Shown here: piece by piece, positions 48,858 to 59,117 of the stretch
How positions within the stretch are numbered: position 1 is the first letter of the stretch
Layout of the letters: each line of letters begins with the position of its first letter
NCBI GenBank assembly: GCA_030528645.1
Contig: JAUMYM010000002.1
Coordinates: 1-64,000, forward strand
Direction of reading: 5' to 3'
Source of the DNA: Erysipelotrichaceae bacterium
Lineage (GTDB): Bacteria > Bacillota_I > Bacilli_A > Erysipelotrichales > Erysipelotrichaceae
DNA: 64,000 nucleotides
Position numbers and translations under genes: made by a program
The notes under the pieces: model-generated
Database searches by the model: none
Told to the model about the DNA's origin: nothing
The model's input: only the letters and a program-made list of their open reading frames with translations

Positions 48858-49289
48858 CTATTTACAAGTAAATCCAGAAGCTTCTAGTTCATTCTTAATC
48901 GTATTGATATCTAATTGATCATCTGTAAGACTGATACCTGTAAAGCCTCCTAAATCACCTAATTTGTCAATTTGTTCTTGATCATTTAAATCGATTGAAA
49001 ATTCAATCACAATCTTATTTCCTTGTTGTTCTACTTTAGAGTTCTTGATACCTTCAAAGTAACTCTTTAGCATACCAACTGCAAAGGCAACACTTTCTTT
49101 TTCACCTTCAGGAATATCAATAGAACCCTTAAAGCTAATCTTTGTAGCCTTATTATCCTTATGGTTAACAACCACATTTACTGATGATCCTTCTTCTTTT
49201 AATGTACAAGCTAGTTTTTGTCCACCAGCACCAGCACATCCTGCAAGCATTGTAAGAGATAAAACTAAAACGATAAGTAATTTTTTCAT
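48858..49289 (-). CDS. Tandem lipoprotein 4, divergent DUF1307-like
   Basis: 143 residues from the ATG at 49289, which has AAAGGAAA upstream; a longer frame to 49343 has none. Lipobox LAGC. It keeps the frame of the array (CTLKEEG start, Lys/Asp-rich strands, final GFTCK) but the middle differs (GSIDIPEGEKESVAFAVGML). It is first in transcription order, just downstream of dusB, with a TATAAT-like box before it. Mature cysteines are again one near the anchor and one at the end. Confidence 0.8.
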   Translation of the reverse strand: MKKLLIVLVLSLTMLAGCAGAGGQKLACTLKEEGSSVNVVVNHKDNKATKISFKGSIDIPEGEKESVAFAVGMLKSYFEGIKNSKVEQQGNKIVIEFSIDLNDQEQIDKLGDLGGFTGISLTDDQLDINTIKNELEASGFTCK

Positions 49290-49375
49290 ATTGGTTTCCT
49301 TTCCTAAATTACTGTAAGTGAATACTTTCAACTTATTATACATTTATTGTAACAAATATTTATAATTTTACTATC

Positions 49376-50368
49376 TTATTTGTTATATTTTTCATATTTT
49401 TCATTTAAAAACAATTCATATTCATCCAATATCAATTTTAAGTCATCCAAAGAATTGATTTTAGTTAATAAATTTTTTACTTTTGTACTATAAGGTAGTC
49501 CTTGAATATACCAAGGTGCTAATCCACGCATTTGCTTCATTGCGATACGTTCTCCCTTTAACGCACATAATCTTTCAGCATGATCCATACACATCGCAAG
49601 ACGTTCTTTATCTCTAGGCATTTCTACACTATCTTTTTCAAAGATACTGCTTAACTCTTTGATCAAAAAGGGATTACCAATAGCACCTCGACCAATCATA
49701 ATACCATCGCACCCTGTTTCTTTTAAACGCATGATGGCTTCCTGAGCACTTTTTACATCCCCATTACCAATGACCGGAATAGATACATTTTCTTTTAGCT
49801 TCTTAACCATATCCCAATTAGCTTTACCTTGATATAACTGACTACGAGTACGCCCATGTAACGCAATGGCTTTTACTCCTACCGCTTCTAAACGTTTACC
49901 AAGTTCAATACAGTTGATAGAATCTTCACTCCACCCTAAACGCATCTTAACCGTCACAGGCTTTTTTACACTATCTACAACTGCCTTAACTAAATTTACG
50001 GTAGAATCCATATCTTTTAATAAATAACTACCCGCTTTTCCTTTTACAATCTTGGTTACCGGACAACCCAAGTTAATATCAATAATATCGCAATCACTAT
50101 GGGTATCCAAATACTTGGCAGCTTGAACCATCGTATCTACATCACCACCAAACAACTGCATGGCAATGGGATGTTCTACCTGAGAGGTGTAAGTCATTTC
50201 CAAAGACTTTTCATTTTCATACACAATTGCCTTATCACTTACCATTTCGGCATAGACAAGCCCTGCTCCAAACTTATAACAAATCTCACGAAAAGCATTG
50301 TTACTAATACCTGCCATGGGTGCAATAACAATGGGATTTTTAATCTCAATATCACCTATTTTAAACAT
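49376..50368 (-). CDS. dusB: tRNA-dihydrouridine synthase B
   Basis: 330 residues. This FMN enzyme reduces uridine in the tRNA D-loop. The catalytic Cys is in DINLGCPVTKIVKGKAGSYL, and GRTRSQLYQGKANW and PVIGNGDVKSAQEA are the substrate and FMN-binding signatures. It overlaps the hslO end by 13 bases. In related genomes lysS follows directly; here four lipoprotein genes intervene. Confidence 0.95.
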   Translation of the reverse strand: MFKIGDIEIKNPIVIAPMAGISNNAFREICYKFGAGLVYAEMVSDKAIVYENEKSLEMTYTSQVEHPIAMQLFGGDVDTMVQAAKYLDTHSDCDIIDINLGCPVTKIVKGKAGSYLLKDMDSTVNLVKAVVDSVKKPVTVKMRLGWSEDSINCIELGKRLEAVGVKAIALHGRTRSQLYQGKANWDMVKKLKENVSIPVIGNGDVKSAQEAIMRLKETGCDGIMIGRGAIGNPFLIKELSSIFEKDSVEMPRDKERLAMCMDHAERLCALKGERIAMKQMRGLAPWYIQGLPYSTKVKNLLTKINSLDDLKLILDEYELFLNEKYEKYNK

Positions 50369-51243
50369 GAACGCTTAAATCCTAAAATAAATTTTAATTC
50401 TTCTTCACTGATGATATATTTGGTATTGCAATATTCACATTTTACTTCCGCTTGATGATCTTCCTCAATCATTTGGATTAAATCTTCTTCTTTTAACGTA
50501 GATAAAGCCCCTTTGAAACGATCTTTACTACAATCACAATGCCATCCCACTTGTTTGCTTTCTAATATTTTTGCATCGTTAAACAATGAAGTAACAATAT
50601 CTTCTAACGACTTTCCTTCTTCAATTAAACTACTAATGGGCTGTAGATGTTTTACAACTTCTTCCACCGCCACTATATCTTCCTCTAATGCATTTGGCAT
50701 TAATTGAATCAATAAACCGCCACTTGCTTTACAAGAATAATCCGTATCCACTAAGACACCTAAAGATACTACCGAAGGCGTTTGTTCACTTACCGCAAAA
50801 TAATAAGCAAAATCATCTCCGATTTCACCGGTCTGTAAAGCAACCTGTCCGGTAAATTTATCTTTCATCTTCATATCTTTGGTAACTTGAAGATAACCTT
50901 GATTCCCAACCGCTAAACCAACAGCCAGTTTATTCGATTCATTGTACTTTAAATAGATTTCATTATCTCCAACAAATCCCTTTACTTGTCCATTTCCATA
51001 CGCTTGTACCATACAAGTACCAATAGGACCACCACCATTGAGTTGTACAATAATACTGTGATCTTCTTCCTTAAGCATTGATGCCATCATAACCGTAACA
51101 CTTAATAAGCGCCCCATAGCCGCCAGTGAGGTTGGCCATAAATCATGCTGTAAACGAGCTTTCTCTACTAAATTTGTACTTCTTAAAGCATAAATACGCA
51201 CATTTCCATTACGTGCAACTGCCTTGATTAATTTATCTTGCAT
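50356..51243 (-). CDS. hslO: Redox-regulated chaperone Hsp33
   Basis: 295 residues. Hsp33 is activated by oxidation and prevents protein aggregation. The four zinc/redox cysteines are present as WHCDCSKDRF (C-x-C) and VKCEYCNTKY (C-x-x-C). The N-terminal domain (LWPTSLAAMGRLLSVTVMMA, GGGPIGTCMVQAYGNGQVKGF) is intact. AAGGTGA precedes the ATG. Confidence 0.96.
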   Translation of the reverse strand: MQDKLIKAVARNGNVRIYALRSTNLVEKARLQHDLWPTSLAAMGRLLSVTVMMASMLKEEDHSIIVQLNGGGPIGTCMVQAYGNGQVKGFVGDNEIYLKYNESNKLAVGLAVGNQGYLQVTKDMKMKDKFTGQVALQTGEIGDDFAYYFAVSEQTPSVVSLGVLVDTDYSCKASGGLLIQLMPNALEEDIVAVEEVVKHLQPISSLIEEGKSLEDIVTSLFNDAKILESKQVGWHCDCSKDRFKGALSTLKEEDLIQMIEEDHQAEVKCEYCNTKYIISEEELKFILGFKRSCLK

Positions 51244-51256
51244 ACTTCACCTTTAT

Positions 51257-51283
51257 AAAACACTAGACCTTAGCCTAGTGTTT
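51257..51283 (-). terminator. Weak hairpin at the end of ftsH
   Basis: AAACACTAG and CTAGTGTTT form a 9-bp stem around a 7-8 base loop holding the ftsH stop, but only four T residues follow, so readthrough into hslO is likely. It may attenuate rather than end transcription. Confidence 0.5.
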
Positions 51284-53135
51284 CATCCTTTTCCTTTACT
51301 TCTACATCAATTACATCCCCATCCACTGTTTTACCAGCCAATAGGTTTTCAATTTGTTCCGATGTAATTGTTTCATTTTCAATTAACGCATTAGCAATCA
51401 ATTCTATCTCTTTACTATGACTTAAAATTAACTCTTTTGCTTTATTGTAACACTCATCAATAATCTTACGAACTTCTTTATCAATTTCATAGGCAACATT
51501 ACCAGATACATTACTTGGACTATTATAATCACGACCTAAGAATACCGAATGATTCGCCTGATCATATTGAATAGGACCTAAATCACTCATCCCATAGATG
51601 GTAACCATATCACGTGCAATCTTTGTCGCGCTTTCGATATCACCATAAGCACCTGTTGTAATATCATCAAAATAGATTTCCTCAGCTACACGACCACCCA
51701 TATATGAAGTAATCGAAGCCATTAAGTCTTTGCGCGTACGCATAAATTTCTCTTCTTTTGGTGTCATTAAGTTATACCCACCTGCACTACCACGTGGAAT
51801 AATGGTAACTTTTTGCACCATAATCGCATTGTCTAAAAACAAACCAATAATCGCATGTCCCGCTTCATGATAAGCAACCATCTTCTTACTTGCTTCATCA
51901 TGTGTACGACTCTTTTTCGCAGGACCCATCATCGTACGGTCAATCGCTTCATCCAAGTGAGGCATTTTAATCACTTCACTATGTTCACGAACCGCCAAAA
52001 TAGCAGCTTCATTCAAGACATTTTCTAAATCAGCACCAGAAAACCCCGGTGTACGTTTTGCTAAAGCCCCTAAATCAATTTCATCTGCCAACTTCTTATT
52101 ACGTGCATGAACCTTTAAGATAGCTTCACGTCCTTTACGATCCGGTAAAGACACCGTAATTTGACGATCAAATCTTCCAGGACGAAGAAGTGCAGGATCT
52201 AAGACATCCGGACGGTTAGTACAAGCGATAATGACAACCCCGCTATTATCATTAATACCATCCATTTCAACTAGGATTTGATTTAATGTTTGCTCACGCT
52301 CATCGTGACCGCCACCCATACCGGCACCACGTTGACGCCCTACCGCATCAATTTCATCGATAAAAATAATACAAGGCATCGTTTGTTTAGCACGTTTGAA
52401 CATATCACGAACACGACTTGCCCCAACTCCGACAAACATTTCTACAAAGTCCGAACCGGAAATGGAATAAAACGGTGCATTGGCTTCTCCCGCTACCGCT
52501 TTTGCCAATAACGTTTTCCCTGTTCCCGGAGGACCAACTAATAAAATCCCTTTTGGAATACGAGCACCCATTTTCGCAAACTTACGTGGCGAACGTAAAT
52601 ACTCAATAATTTCCGCCATCTCTTCTTTTTCTTCTTCACAACCAGCTACATCATTAAAACGAATCTTAATATCCGACTCTAAACGAGCACGTGATTTTGA
52701 AAACTCAAAAGCTTTATTTTGTCCACCGCTATTCAAACGTGTCAAAATAAACACTGCAAACGCCCCAAAGATAATAAATGGAACAATGTTACCAATCATC
52801 TCCATCCAAATATTACGAGCCTGTGCATCCACAATCGACACTTTACTCTTTTCAAGCATCGAAATTAACGCATCACTTTGTCCTTCTGTATTTGGAATTG
52901 TGGATTTAAAATAAACATTACGATTATTATCCTTATAGCTTCCCTTTACATCAATAACGTTACTACCAACAGTAACCGTTACTTCTTCTACCTCAACCGT
53001 CTTTAATAAACTTCTTAATTCATTATAATTTAATACTTTACTTGTCCCATTTGGATTCAATAAAAATAATGCCATTAAAGAAGATAGAACGATTAAAAAA
53101 GGTAAATAATTAAAAATTTTGTTACGATTATTCAT
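51270..53135 (-). CDS. ftsH: Membrane-bound ATP-dependent metalloprotease FtsH
   Basis: 621 residues. Two membrane helices (about 9-26 and 111-131) bracket a small extracellular domain. The AAA+ part has Walker A GPPGTGKT, Walker [16 protein letters not shown] and the second region of homology (RPGRFDRQI). The zinc protease motif HEAGHAIIG and the third ligand Asp ([12 protein letters not shown]) are intact. It degrades misfolded membrane and regulatory proteins. AAGGAG precedes the ATG. Confidence 0.97.
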   Translation of the reverse strand: MNNRNKIFNYLPFLIVLSSLMALFLLNPNGTSKVLNYNELRSLLKTVEVEEVTVTVGSNVIDVKGSYKDNNRNVYFKSTIPNTEGQSDALISMLEKSKVSIVDAQARNIWMEMIGNIVPFIIFGAFAVFILTRLNSGGQNKAFEFSKSRARLESDIKIRFNDVAGCEEEKEEMAEIIEYLRSPRKFAKMGARIPKGILLVGPPGTGKTLLAKAVAGEANAPFYSISGSDFVEMFVGVGASRVRDMFKRAKQTMPCIIFIDEIDAVGRQRGAGMGGGHDEREQTLNQILVEMDGINDNSGVVIIACTNRPDVLDPALLRPGRFDRQITVSLPDRKGREAILKVHARNKKLADEIDLGALAKRTPGFSGADLENVLNEAAILAVREHSEVIKMPHLDEAIDRTMMGPAKKSRTHDEASKKMVAYHEAGHAIIGLFLDNAIMVQKVTIIPRGSAGGYNLMTPKEEKFMRTRKDLMASITSYMGGRVAEEIYFDDITTGAYGDIESATKIARDMVTIYGMSDLGPIQYDQANHSVFLGRDYNSPSNVSGNVAYEIDKEVRKIIDECYNKAKELILSHSKEIELIANALIENETITSEQIENLLAGKTVDGDVIDVEVKEKDETLG

Positions 53136-53146
53136 TCATGAACTCC

Positions 53147-53686
53147 TTATTTATAACACTCATCTTTTAAAACGCCAATATAAGGTAAATTGCGATATTT
53201 TTGATTGTAGTCTAACCCAAAACCTACAACAAAGGCATCCGGTATTTCAAAGCCGATATACTCCGCATGAATATCTTCTACCACACGTCTTGACGGCTTA
53301 TCCAATAATGCTACCACCCTAACACTCGCTGCTCCCTTATTAAAAAGCATTTCTTTTACATTTTTTAACGTACGACCGGTATCAACGATATCTTCTACCA
53401 ACAAAATATCAACACCTTTAATCGAACGATCTAAATCTTTATTAATACGAATATCACCAATCGATTCTGTTCCCTCATAGCTTGAAACATCCATAAAGTC
53501 AAACTCCACATCCATCTTGATATGTTTAATCAACTCAGATAAAAATGGAACCGATCCTTTTAATAATGCCACAAGTAATGGCGGTTGGCTACTTTGATAC
53601 TCTTGATCAATTTTTTGCCCTAATTCCTTGCATTTCTCTACAATTTCATTTTCTGATATTAAAATTTCTTTAATCATTGGATGCAT
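53147..53686 (-). CDS. hpt: Hypoxanthine phosphoribosyltransferase
   Basis: 179 residues from the ATG at 53686; GGAGG eight bases upstream fits it, and an in-frame ATG at 53701 would place that site inside the coding region. The PRPP motif ILLVEDIVDTGRTLKNV and the purine-site end KPSRRVVEDIHAEYIGFEIP are present. It salvages hypoxanthine and guanine. hpt between tilS and ftsH is the canonical Firmicutes order. Confidence 0.96.
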   Translation of the reverse strand: MHPMIKEILISENEIVEKCKELGQKIDQEYQSSQPPLLVALLKGSVPFLSELIKHIKMDVEFDFMDVSSYEGTESIGDIRINKDLDRSIKGVDILLVEDIVDTGRTLKNVKEMLFNKGAASVRVVALLDKPSRRVVEDIHAEYIGFEIPDAFVVGFGLDYNQKYRNLPYIGVLKDECYK

Positions 53687-53706
53687 ACACAAAACCTCCA
53701 TAATAT

Positions 53707-54894
53707 CTACAATTCTAACACAAATAAATTCATATTGTTAGAACTATGCGTTTTTTTACAGGCAATTTTAGGCACTAATAGAATTTCATTCTTACAATTT
53801 AAAACAATTGGCCACTTTTTACGCTTATCCATCGGAATTTTTGCATCAATAAACAAACGAGATACCTTTTTATGACCAAACGATAATTCAATCTTATCAC
53901 TTGGTAAAGGAATACGTATGGTGAGTGGAAAATCTTCAGGATACACCATCACCCCACACTTTTTTGGTCCTGTTAAACTAAGCTTAAACTGTGGAAAGCT
54001 CATTTCTTTTAATTCTAAAATCTGATAAGAAAATTCTTCTTTACTACTTATATAAAAGTACCCTTGATGTACCATCAGATAAAAGGTATCAAATTCTAAA
54101 CATAAGCGTGGACACTGTAAGATTTGTTTGATTAACTCTTGATAATATGCACTGCTCTTAGTAACCTTCAACAAAGAACGTAAACATAATTCTTGATAAG
54201 GAAACTCCTTAAACTCATGAATCGCATACTTATCCCCTTGTGATAAAAAACAATGAACTTCCTTATGCATAGCCTCAAGATCAACATTCGCCTGTTGTAT
54301 CTCCTTTAAAAGATGCATCTTCCCTTCATAAGACATGCGCTTAAGAATTTGATTACGAATTTTATTACGCAAATACGTATCACTTTGATTAGAAACATCT
54401 AAACTATAAGGAATTTCATTTTTTATTACAAAATCCAATAACTCTTGTTTTGTATACGACAACAAAGGACGAATCACTTTATAACGTCCGTGATATACAC
54501 ATTCTTTTAGTCCATAGACCGATGGTATAATCTTACGCTTACGTTGTAATAAATACGTCTCCAATAAATCATCTAAATGATGCCCCACCAAGATCCCATC
54601 ACATTGATATTGATCACATAACCTTTTAAAAAACGTATAACGGACATCACGCGCCCACTGTTCAAAATTACCTTGTTGATTATAGTAAGCATGATGCACA
54701 TCATAAGGAATATGGTACTTTTTACAAAATCCGATGACCATCTGCATTTCTGCATCACTTTCTTTGCGAGTATGATAATTCACCATCGCAACAATAATAT
54801 TCATTTTTAGATAGGCACTCATTGCCAAAAGAGCCATAGAATCCGGTCCGGCAGAACATGCTAAAACATAATTACCTTTATATTTTTTCATCAT
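53707..54894 (-). CDS. tilS: tRNA(Ile)-lysidine synthetase
   Basis: 395 residues. TilS converts C34 of the minor tRNA-Ile(CAU) to lysidine. The PP-loop is CSAGPDSMALL instead of the usual S-G-G-x-D-S, with Ala at the second Gly; the rest of the ATPase domain (GHHLDDLLETYLLQRKR, LRNKIRNQILKR) is typical. A C-terminal TilS-specific region follows. The gene sits between ychF and hpt and is probably the first of the block. Confidence 0.92.
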   Translation of the reverse strand: MMKKYKGNYVLACSAGPDSMALLAMSAYLKMNIIVAMVNYHTRKESDAEMQMVIGFCKKYHIPYDVHHAYYNQQGNFEQWARDVRYTFFKRLCDQYQCDGILVGHHLDDLLETYLLQRKRKIIPSVYGLKECVYHGRYKVIRPLLSYTKQELLDFVIKNEIPYSLDVSNQSDTYLRNKIRNQILKRMSYEGKMHLLKEIQQANVDLEAMHKEVHCFLSQGDKYAIHEFKEFPYQELCLRSLLKVTKSSAYYQELIKQILQCPRLCLEFDTFYLMVHQGYFYISSKEEFSYQILELKEMSFPQFKLSLTGPKKCGVMVYPEDFPLTIRIPLPSDKIELSFGHKKVSRLFIDAKIPMDKRKKWPIVLNCKNEILLVPKIACKKTHSSNNMNLFVLEL

Positions 54895-54915
54895 ACGAAA
54901 AATTCCTAATGATTT

Positions 54916-56016
54916 CTAAACATTAAAACGAAACTCTATGACATCGCCATCTTTTACAATATACTCTTTTCCTTCACTGCGTAATTTACCCGCTTCTTTT
55001 AAAGCCGCTACGGATTTATACGTCATTAAATCTTCATAACTATACGTTTCCGCACGAATAAAACCACGTTGGAAATCACTGTGAATAATCCCTGCACACT
55101 CCGGAGCTTTCATTCCTTTACGAAATGTCCAAGCACGAACTTCACTTACACCGGCAGTAAAATAGGTTTGTAAATCTAACATATGATAGGCAGCCTTAAT
55201 CACTTGATCTAACCCGGATTCCTTCATACCTAACTCTTCTAAAAACAACGCTTTTTCTTCATCCTCTAACATCGATAATTCTTCTTCAATCTTAGCGGAA
55301 ATCGCAACCACATCATTATGTTGTTGTGCTGCATATTCTTTTAAAGCAACATAGTGAGGATTGCTTTCTGGATGACTAATTTCTTCTTCTGCGATATTGG
55401 CAATATAAATCATCGGCTTACTTGTAAGTAATTGATACCCTTTTACAATACTCTCTTCTTCCTTACTCAATGAAACACTACGAGCCGGTTGTCCTTGTTT
55501 TAATACTTCATGTAATTTATTCAGCACGTCCACTTCCACCATCGCATCGGCATCCTTGGCTTGTGCCTTACGAGCGACTTTACTTAAACGATTTTCAACC
55601 GTATTATAATCTGCAATCGCTAACTCCAAGTTAATGATTTCCGCATCACGAATGGGATCTACATTTCCTTCCACATGCGTAATATCACCATTTTCAAAAC
55701 AACGCACCACATGACAAATCGCATCTGTTTGTCGAATATGACTTAAAAATTGATTTCCTAACCCTTCTCCTTTACTTGCCCCTTTTACAAGACCAGCAAT
55801 ATCCGTAAATTCAAACGTAGTATATACAACCTTCTTTGGCACAATATATTGACATATATGTGGAATACGCTCATCCGGCACTTCTACAACCCCTACATTT
55901 GGATTGATCGTCGCAAACGGATAATTTGCAGCCTCCACATTTGACTTAGTAATCGCATTAAATAACGTTGATTTCCCTACATTTGGTAACCCAACAATTC
56001 CAGCAGTTAATGACAT
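54916..56016 (-). CDS. ychF: Ribosome-binding ATPase YchF (Obg-like)
   Basis: 366 residues. G1 motif GLPNVGKSTLF, G3-region FTDIAGLVKGASKGEGLGNQFL, the coiled-coil arm (~125-185) and the C-terminal TGS domain (YFTAGVSEVRAWTFRKGMKAPECAG, then GKEYIVKDGDVIEFRFNV, read in pieces) are all typical. YchF prefers ATP and binds ribosomes; its deletion affects stress responses in several bacteria. It lies 22 bases before tilS. Confidence 0.96.
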   Translation of the reverse strand: MSLTAGIVGLPNVGKSTLFNAITKSNVEAANYPFATINPNVGVVEVPDERIPHICQYIVPKKVVYTTFEFTDIAGLVKGASKGEGLGNQFLSHIRQTDAICHVVRCFENGDITHVEGNVDPIRDAEIINLELAIADYNTVENRLSKVARKAQAKDADAMVEVDVLNKLHEVLKQGQPARSVSLSKEEESIVKGYQLLTSKPMIYIANIAEEEISHPESNPHYVALKEYAAQQHNDVVAISAKIEEELSMLEDEEKALFLEELGMKESGLDQVIKAAYHMLDLQTYFTAGVSEVRAWTFRKGMKAPECAGIIHSDFQRGFIRAETYSYEDLMTYKSVAALKEAGKLRSEGKEYIVKDGDVIEFRFNV

Positions 56017-56134
56017 AAACTTCTCCTTTGACTCTTTTTTACAAATAACAATAGTATACCATTAATTATTATAATACGTAAGTAATACAAGTAAAAGCTT
56101 GAATTGTGTTAAAATAAACGAAAAGGAAGAAACT

Positions 56135-58426
56135 ATGAAAAACTATACCGGCTTAAGTAATCAAGAAGTAAAACAACGCATCGAAAAGCAACAAACCAAT
56201 CACTTTTACGATCAAACACATACCACTAACAAAGACATCATCCTACGTCATGTGTTTACACTGTTTAATTTTTTAAATGTCATTCTAGCATTATTTGTCT
56301 TATTCACTAAACAATATCAAAATATGTTGTTTATGCAAGTAGTCATCATCAATACCGTAATTGTCATCGTGCAAGAACTACGCAGTAAACATAAACTCGA
56401 TAAACTTAAAGTCCTACATCAAAGTAAAGTACACGTCCTTCGTCAAGGACAAGAAATAATTCTGCAAAAAGAAGAAGTTGTTTTAGATGATATTCTTCTA
56501 TTAAAACTTGGAGATGAAGTCGTTGCGGATTGTAAGATACTAGAAGGTCATCTTGAAGTCAATGAATCCATGCTTACAGGGGAGTCCAATTCTATCCATA
56601 AAAGCATTGAGGAAGAAGTCTTATCCGGAAGTAGTGTTTTAAGTGGTAATGCTTATTGTAAAGTCATCCGTGTAGGAAAAGATACTTATATCAACGGTGT
56701 CTTATCTCACTTAAAACAAAGTAAAAAACAAAAAACCATTTTAAAAGATACCATTTCCAACATCATTAAAGTCATTACTTACATCATAGTACCTTTATCT
56801 TTATTCTTATTCTTAAAACAATTCTACCTAACACAACTGCCATTAAGTGAAAGCATCTTAAAAATGGTAGCCTCTAGTGTAGGTATGATTCCGGAAGGAC
56901 TTATTCTATTGATTTCCATTTCGTTAGCCATTGGATCCATTTATCTTGCTAATCACGATACTCTAATTCAAGAAATCCATGCGATTGATACCCTAGCACG
57001 TATTGATGATTTATGCGTTGATAAAACAGGAACCCTAACCACAGGGAACATGGAAGTAAAAGAAATCATTTCAATAGACCCTTGTTTTGATGCCAGTAAC
57101 ATTCTTGCCAATCTAATCAATTACCTGCAAGATCAAAACCCAACCAGTGATGCCATAAGCAAATACTGCTTGATACAACAAGCTCTACCCATTATGGATG
57201 GCATTCACTTTAACTCTACCAATAAATATTCACTCATCTCTACACAAAAAGATACCTATACATTAGGTGCCTATAACTTTATACAAGCAAAGATAGAAGA
57301 ATCCCTAGAAAAAAACATCACAAGTTATACCTCTCAGGGTTATCGTATCTTAGCCTTGGCACATGCTGAAAACCAACAAGAAGGCTTACCAAGTGAAAAT
57401 ACCATCATTGCCCTTATCGTATTAACAGATGAATTAAAGCAAGAAGCCAAAGGTGTCCTACAACACTTTAAAGAACAGGAAGTAACCGTACGTATTTTAA
57501 GTGGAGATGACTACCATACTGTAAAAGCCATTGCCAAAACATTGGATTTAGACTTATCGATGATGGATTGCAGTAATGTATTAGATGAAGAACTCATAAA
57601 AGCTTGTAACGATTATCAAATTTTTACACGTGTAAAACCACTTCAAAAGAAACTTATTTTACAAACCTTAAAACAACAAGGTCGTATTACCGCCATGGTA
57701 GGAGATGGCATTAACGATGCCTTTGCCTTAAAAGAAGCAGACATCAGTATTGCTATGGCAAATGGTTATGATGCCATTAAAAGTATCAGTCATATTATCT
57801 TACTGGATAATAACTTTAATCACTTAGTGGAAATCTTAAATCAAGGTCGTAGAGTCATCAACAACATCACTTTATCTTCGACTCTCTTTTTAACCAAAAC
57901 AACCTTCTCTATACTATTAACGCTATTTACCATTTTATTTCTTCCAGCTTATCCTTTTATTCCCATTCAGTTAACTTTACTATCTTCTTTATTCATCGGT
58001 ATTCCATCCTTCATCTTAACCATGGAATCCAACTTTAAGCCCATTAGTAAACAATTTATGAAACTCATATTATCAAAAGCCATCCCTTGTGGCATCAGTG
58101 TTGTCTTTTCAGTCCTCTTACTTCATGGTTTGCATCATTTAAATCCTATGAATCACGCTTTAACAACCATGATCTTCTACGTAACCGCAGCGATTATGTA
58201 TTATATTCTAGTAGAGACAGGCTATCCCTTTACACCTATGCGCAAGTATTTACTCATCGGAATCTTTCTTGCCTTTTTCATCAGTGTTTCTTTCTTCGCT
58301 ACTTTCTTTGAAATTACCACATTAACTACGCATCAATGGATCATCGTAGCCATCGTCAGTATCTTATCCATCTTACTGTTAAACCTCATACGTAACATCT
58401 TCTTTAAACAAACAAAAACACTGTAA
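56135..58426 (+). CDS. P-type cation-transporting ATPase (CtpE-like)
   Basis: 763 residues from the ATG at 56135 (AAAGGAAG upstream). Actuator motif TGES, phosphorylation motif DKTGTLT, hinge VGDGINDAFALKEADISIAM are intact. The M4 helix reads VGMIPEGLILL, a P-E-G-L type found in Ca2+/cation (P2) and CtpE-like pumps, not the C-P-C of heavy-metal or D-K-T-G-T of P1 pumps with metal-binding N-termini; no N-terminal metal-binding domain is present. Seven to ten helices are seen, more at the C-terminus. The ion is probably Ca2+ or another divalent cation (inference). It converges on the YjjG-like gene with a shared terminator. Confidence 0.9.
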   Translation: MKNYTGLSNQEVKQRIEKQQTNHFYDQTHTTNKDIILRHVFTLFNFLNVILALFVLFTKQYQNMLFMQVVIINTVIVIVQELRSKHKLDKLKVLHQSKVHVLRQGQEIILQKEEVVLDDILLLKLGDEVVADCKILEGHLEVNESMLTGESNSIHKSIEEEVLSGSSVLSGNAYCKVIRVGKDTYINGVLSHLKQSKKQKTILKDTISNIIKVITYIIVPLSLFLFLKQFYLTQLPLSESILKMVASSVGMIPEGLILLISISLAIGSIYLANHDTLIQEIHAIDTLARIDDLCVDKTGTLTTGNMEVKEIISIDPCFDASNILANLINYLQDQNPTSDAISKYCLIQQALPIMDGIHFNSTNKYSLISTQKDTYTLGAYNFIQAKIEESLEKNITSYTSQGYRILALAHAENQQEGLPSENTIIALIVLTDELKQEAKGVLQHFKEQEVTVRILSGDDYHTVKAIAKTLDLDLSMMDCSNVLDEELIKACNDYQIFTRVKPLQKKLILQTLKQQGRITAMVGDGINDAFALKEADISIAMANGYDAIKSISHIILLDNNFNHLVEILNQGRRVINNITLSSTLFLTKTTFSILLTLFTILFLPAYPFIPIQLTLLSSLFIGIPSFILTMESNFKPISKQFMKLILSKAIPCGISVVFSVLLLHGLHHLNPMNHALTTMIFYVTAAIMYYILVETGYPFTPMRKYLLIGIFLAFFISVSFFATFFEITTLTTHQWIIVAIVSILSILLLNLIRNIFFKQTKTL

Positions 58427-58438
58427 CCAGTGTTTTTT
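58415..58438. terminator. Bidirectional terminator between the P-type ATPase and the YjjG-like gene
   Basis: AAAACACTG (58415-58423) pairs with CAGTGTTTT (58428-58436) around TAAC, which contains the ATPase stop codon. A/T runs flank both sides. Confidence 0.88.
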
Positions 58439-59117
58439 AATGTGCTAATAAATCTAATAACTCTACTAAACCATTAATGGTATACGTACTTTTAATCGCA
58501 CTATCATTGATACGATTATTTGCCATCCAACAAGAATCCATACCATAATCATTCGCCCCTTTAATATCATTATGCAACGAATCTCCAATCACAAGTGCCT
58601 CCTTAGGATTAAACCCGTCAATGTTTTGACTTACATAATCAAAAAATTCTTTATGCGGTTTTGGATAACCAATATCTTTTGATGTAAAGATAGCTTTAAA
58701 ATAAGGAGTTAATCTGCATAAATTCAAACGATTTCGTTGTGTTTCACTTACCCCATTGGTCACTACATACAAATCATAATGTTTACTTAATGTTTCAATC
58801 ACCTCAAAGGCATGATCCATCAACTGACCACCTTGACTTAAATATTGACGATACTCTTGATCAAACGCATAACCATCTACTGCATAATCAAACTTACGTA
58901 ACACAATTTCAAAACGTTTAGATACGACTTCTTCAATCTTTAACTGACCTAATTCGTATTGACTCCATAAATCATGATTTACTTCTAAATAATATTTAAT
59001 CACTTCATTGATATTATCAATTTTATGATTTTTAAATAACTTACGTAAACTAACCAATTCATTTGTTTTAAAATCTAAGATGGTATCATCCAAATCAAAC
59101 AATAAATACTTATACAT
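58437..59117 (-). CDS. HAD-family nucleotidase, YjjG/YfnB type
   Basis: 226 residues. HAD motif I FDLDDTILDF, motif II VVTNGVSETQ, motif III KPHKEFFDYV and motif IV VIGDSLHNDIKGAND are present, and the helical cap between motifs I and II is the class of YjjG. YjjG-type enzymes hydrolyse non-canonical pyrimidine nucleoside monophosphates (house-cleaning). It overlaps the unknown upstream gene by 8 bases. Confidence 0.88.
   Translation of the reverse strand: MYKYLLFDLDDTILDFKTNELVSLRKLFKNHKIDNINEVIKYYLEVNHDLWSQYELGQLKIEEVVSKRFEIVLRKFDYAVDGYAFDQEYRQYLSQGGQLMDHAFEVIETLSKHYDLYVVTNGVSETQRNRLNLCRLTPYFKAIFTSKDIGYPKPHKEFFDYVSQNIDGFNPKEALVIGDSLHNDIKGANDYGMDSCWMANNRINDSAIKSTYTINGLVELLDLLAH

Noticed and set aside
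53147-53701. Longer Hpt start at 53701
   Set aside because: It would contain the GGAGG that serves the ATG at 53686.
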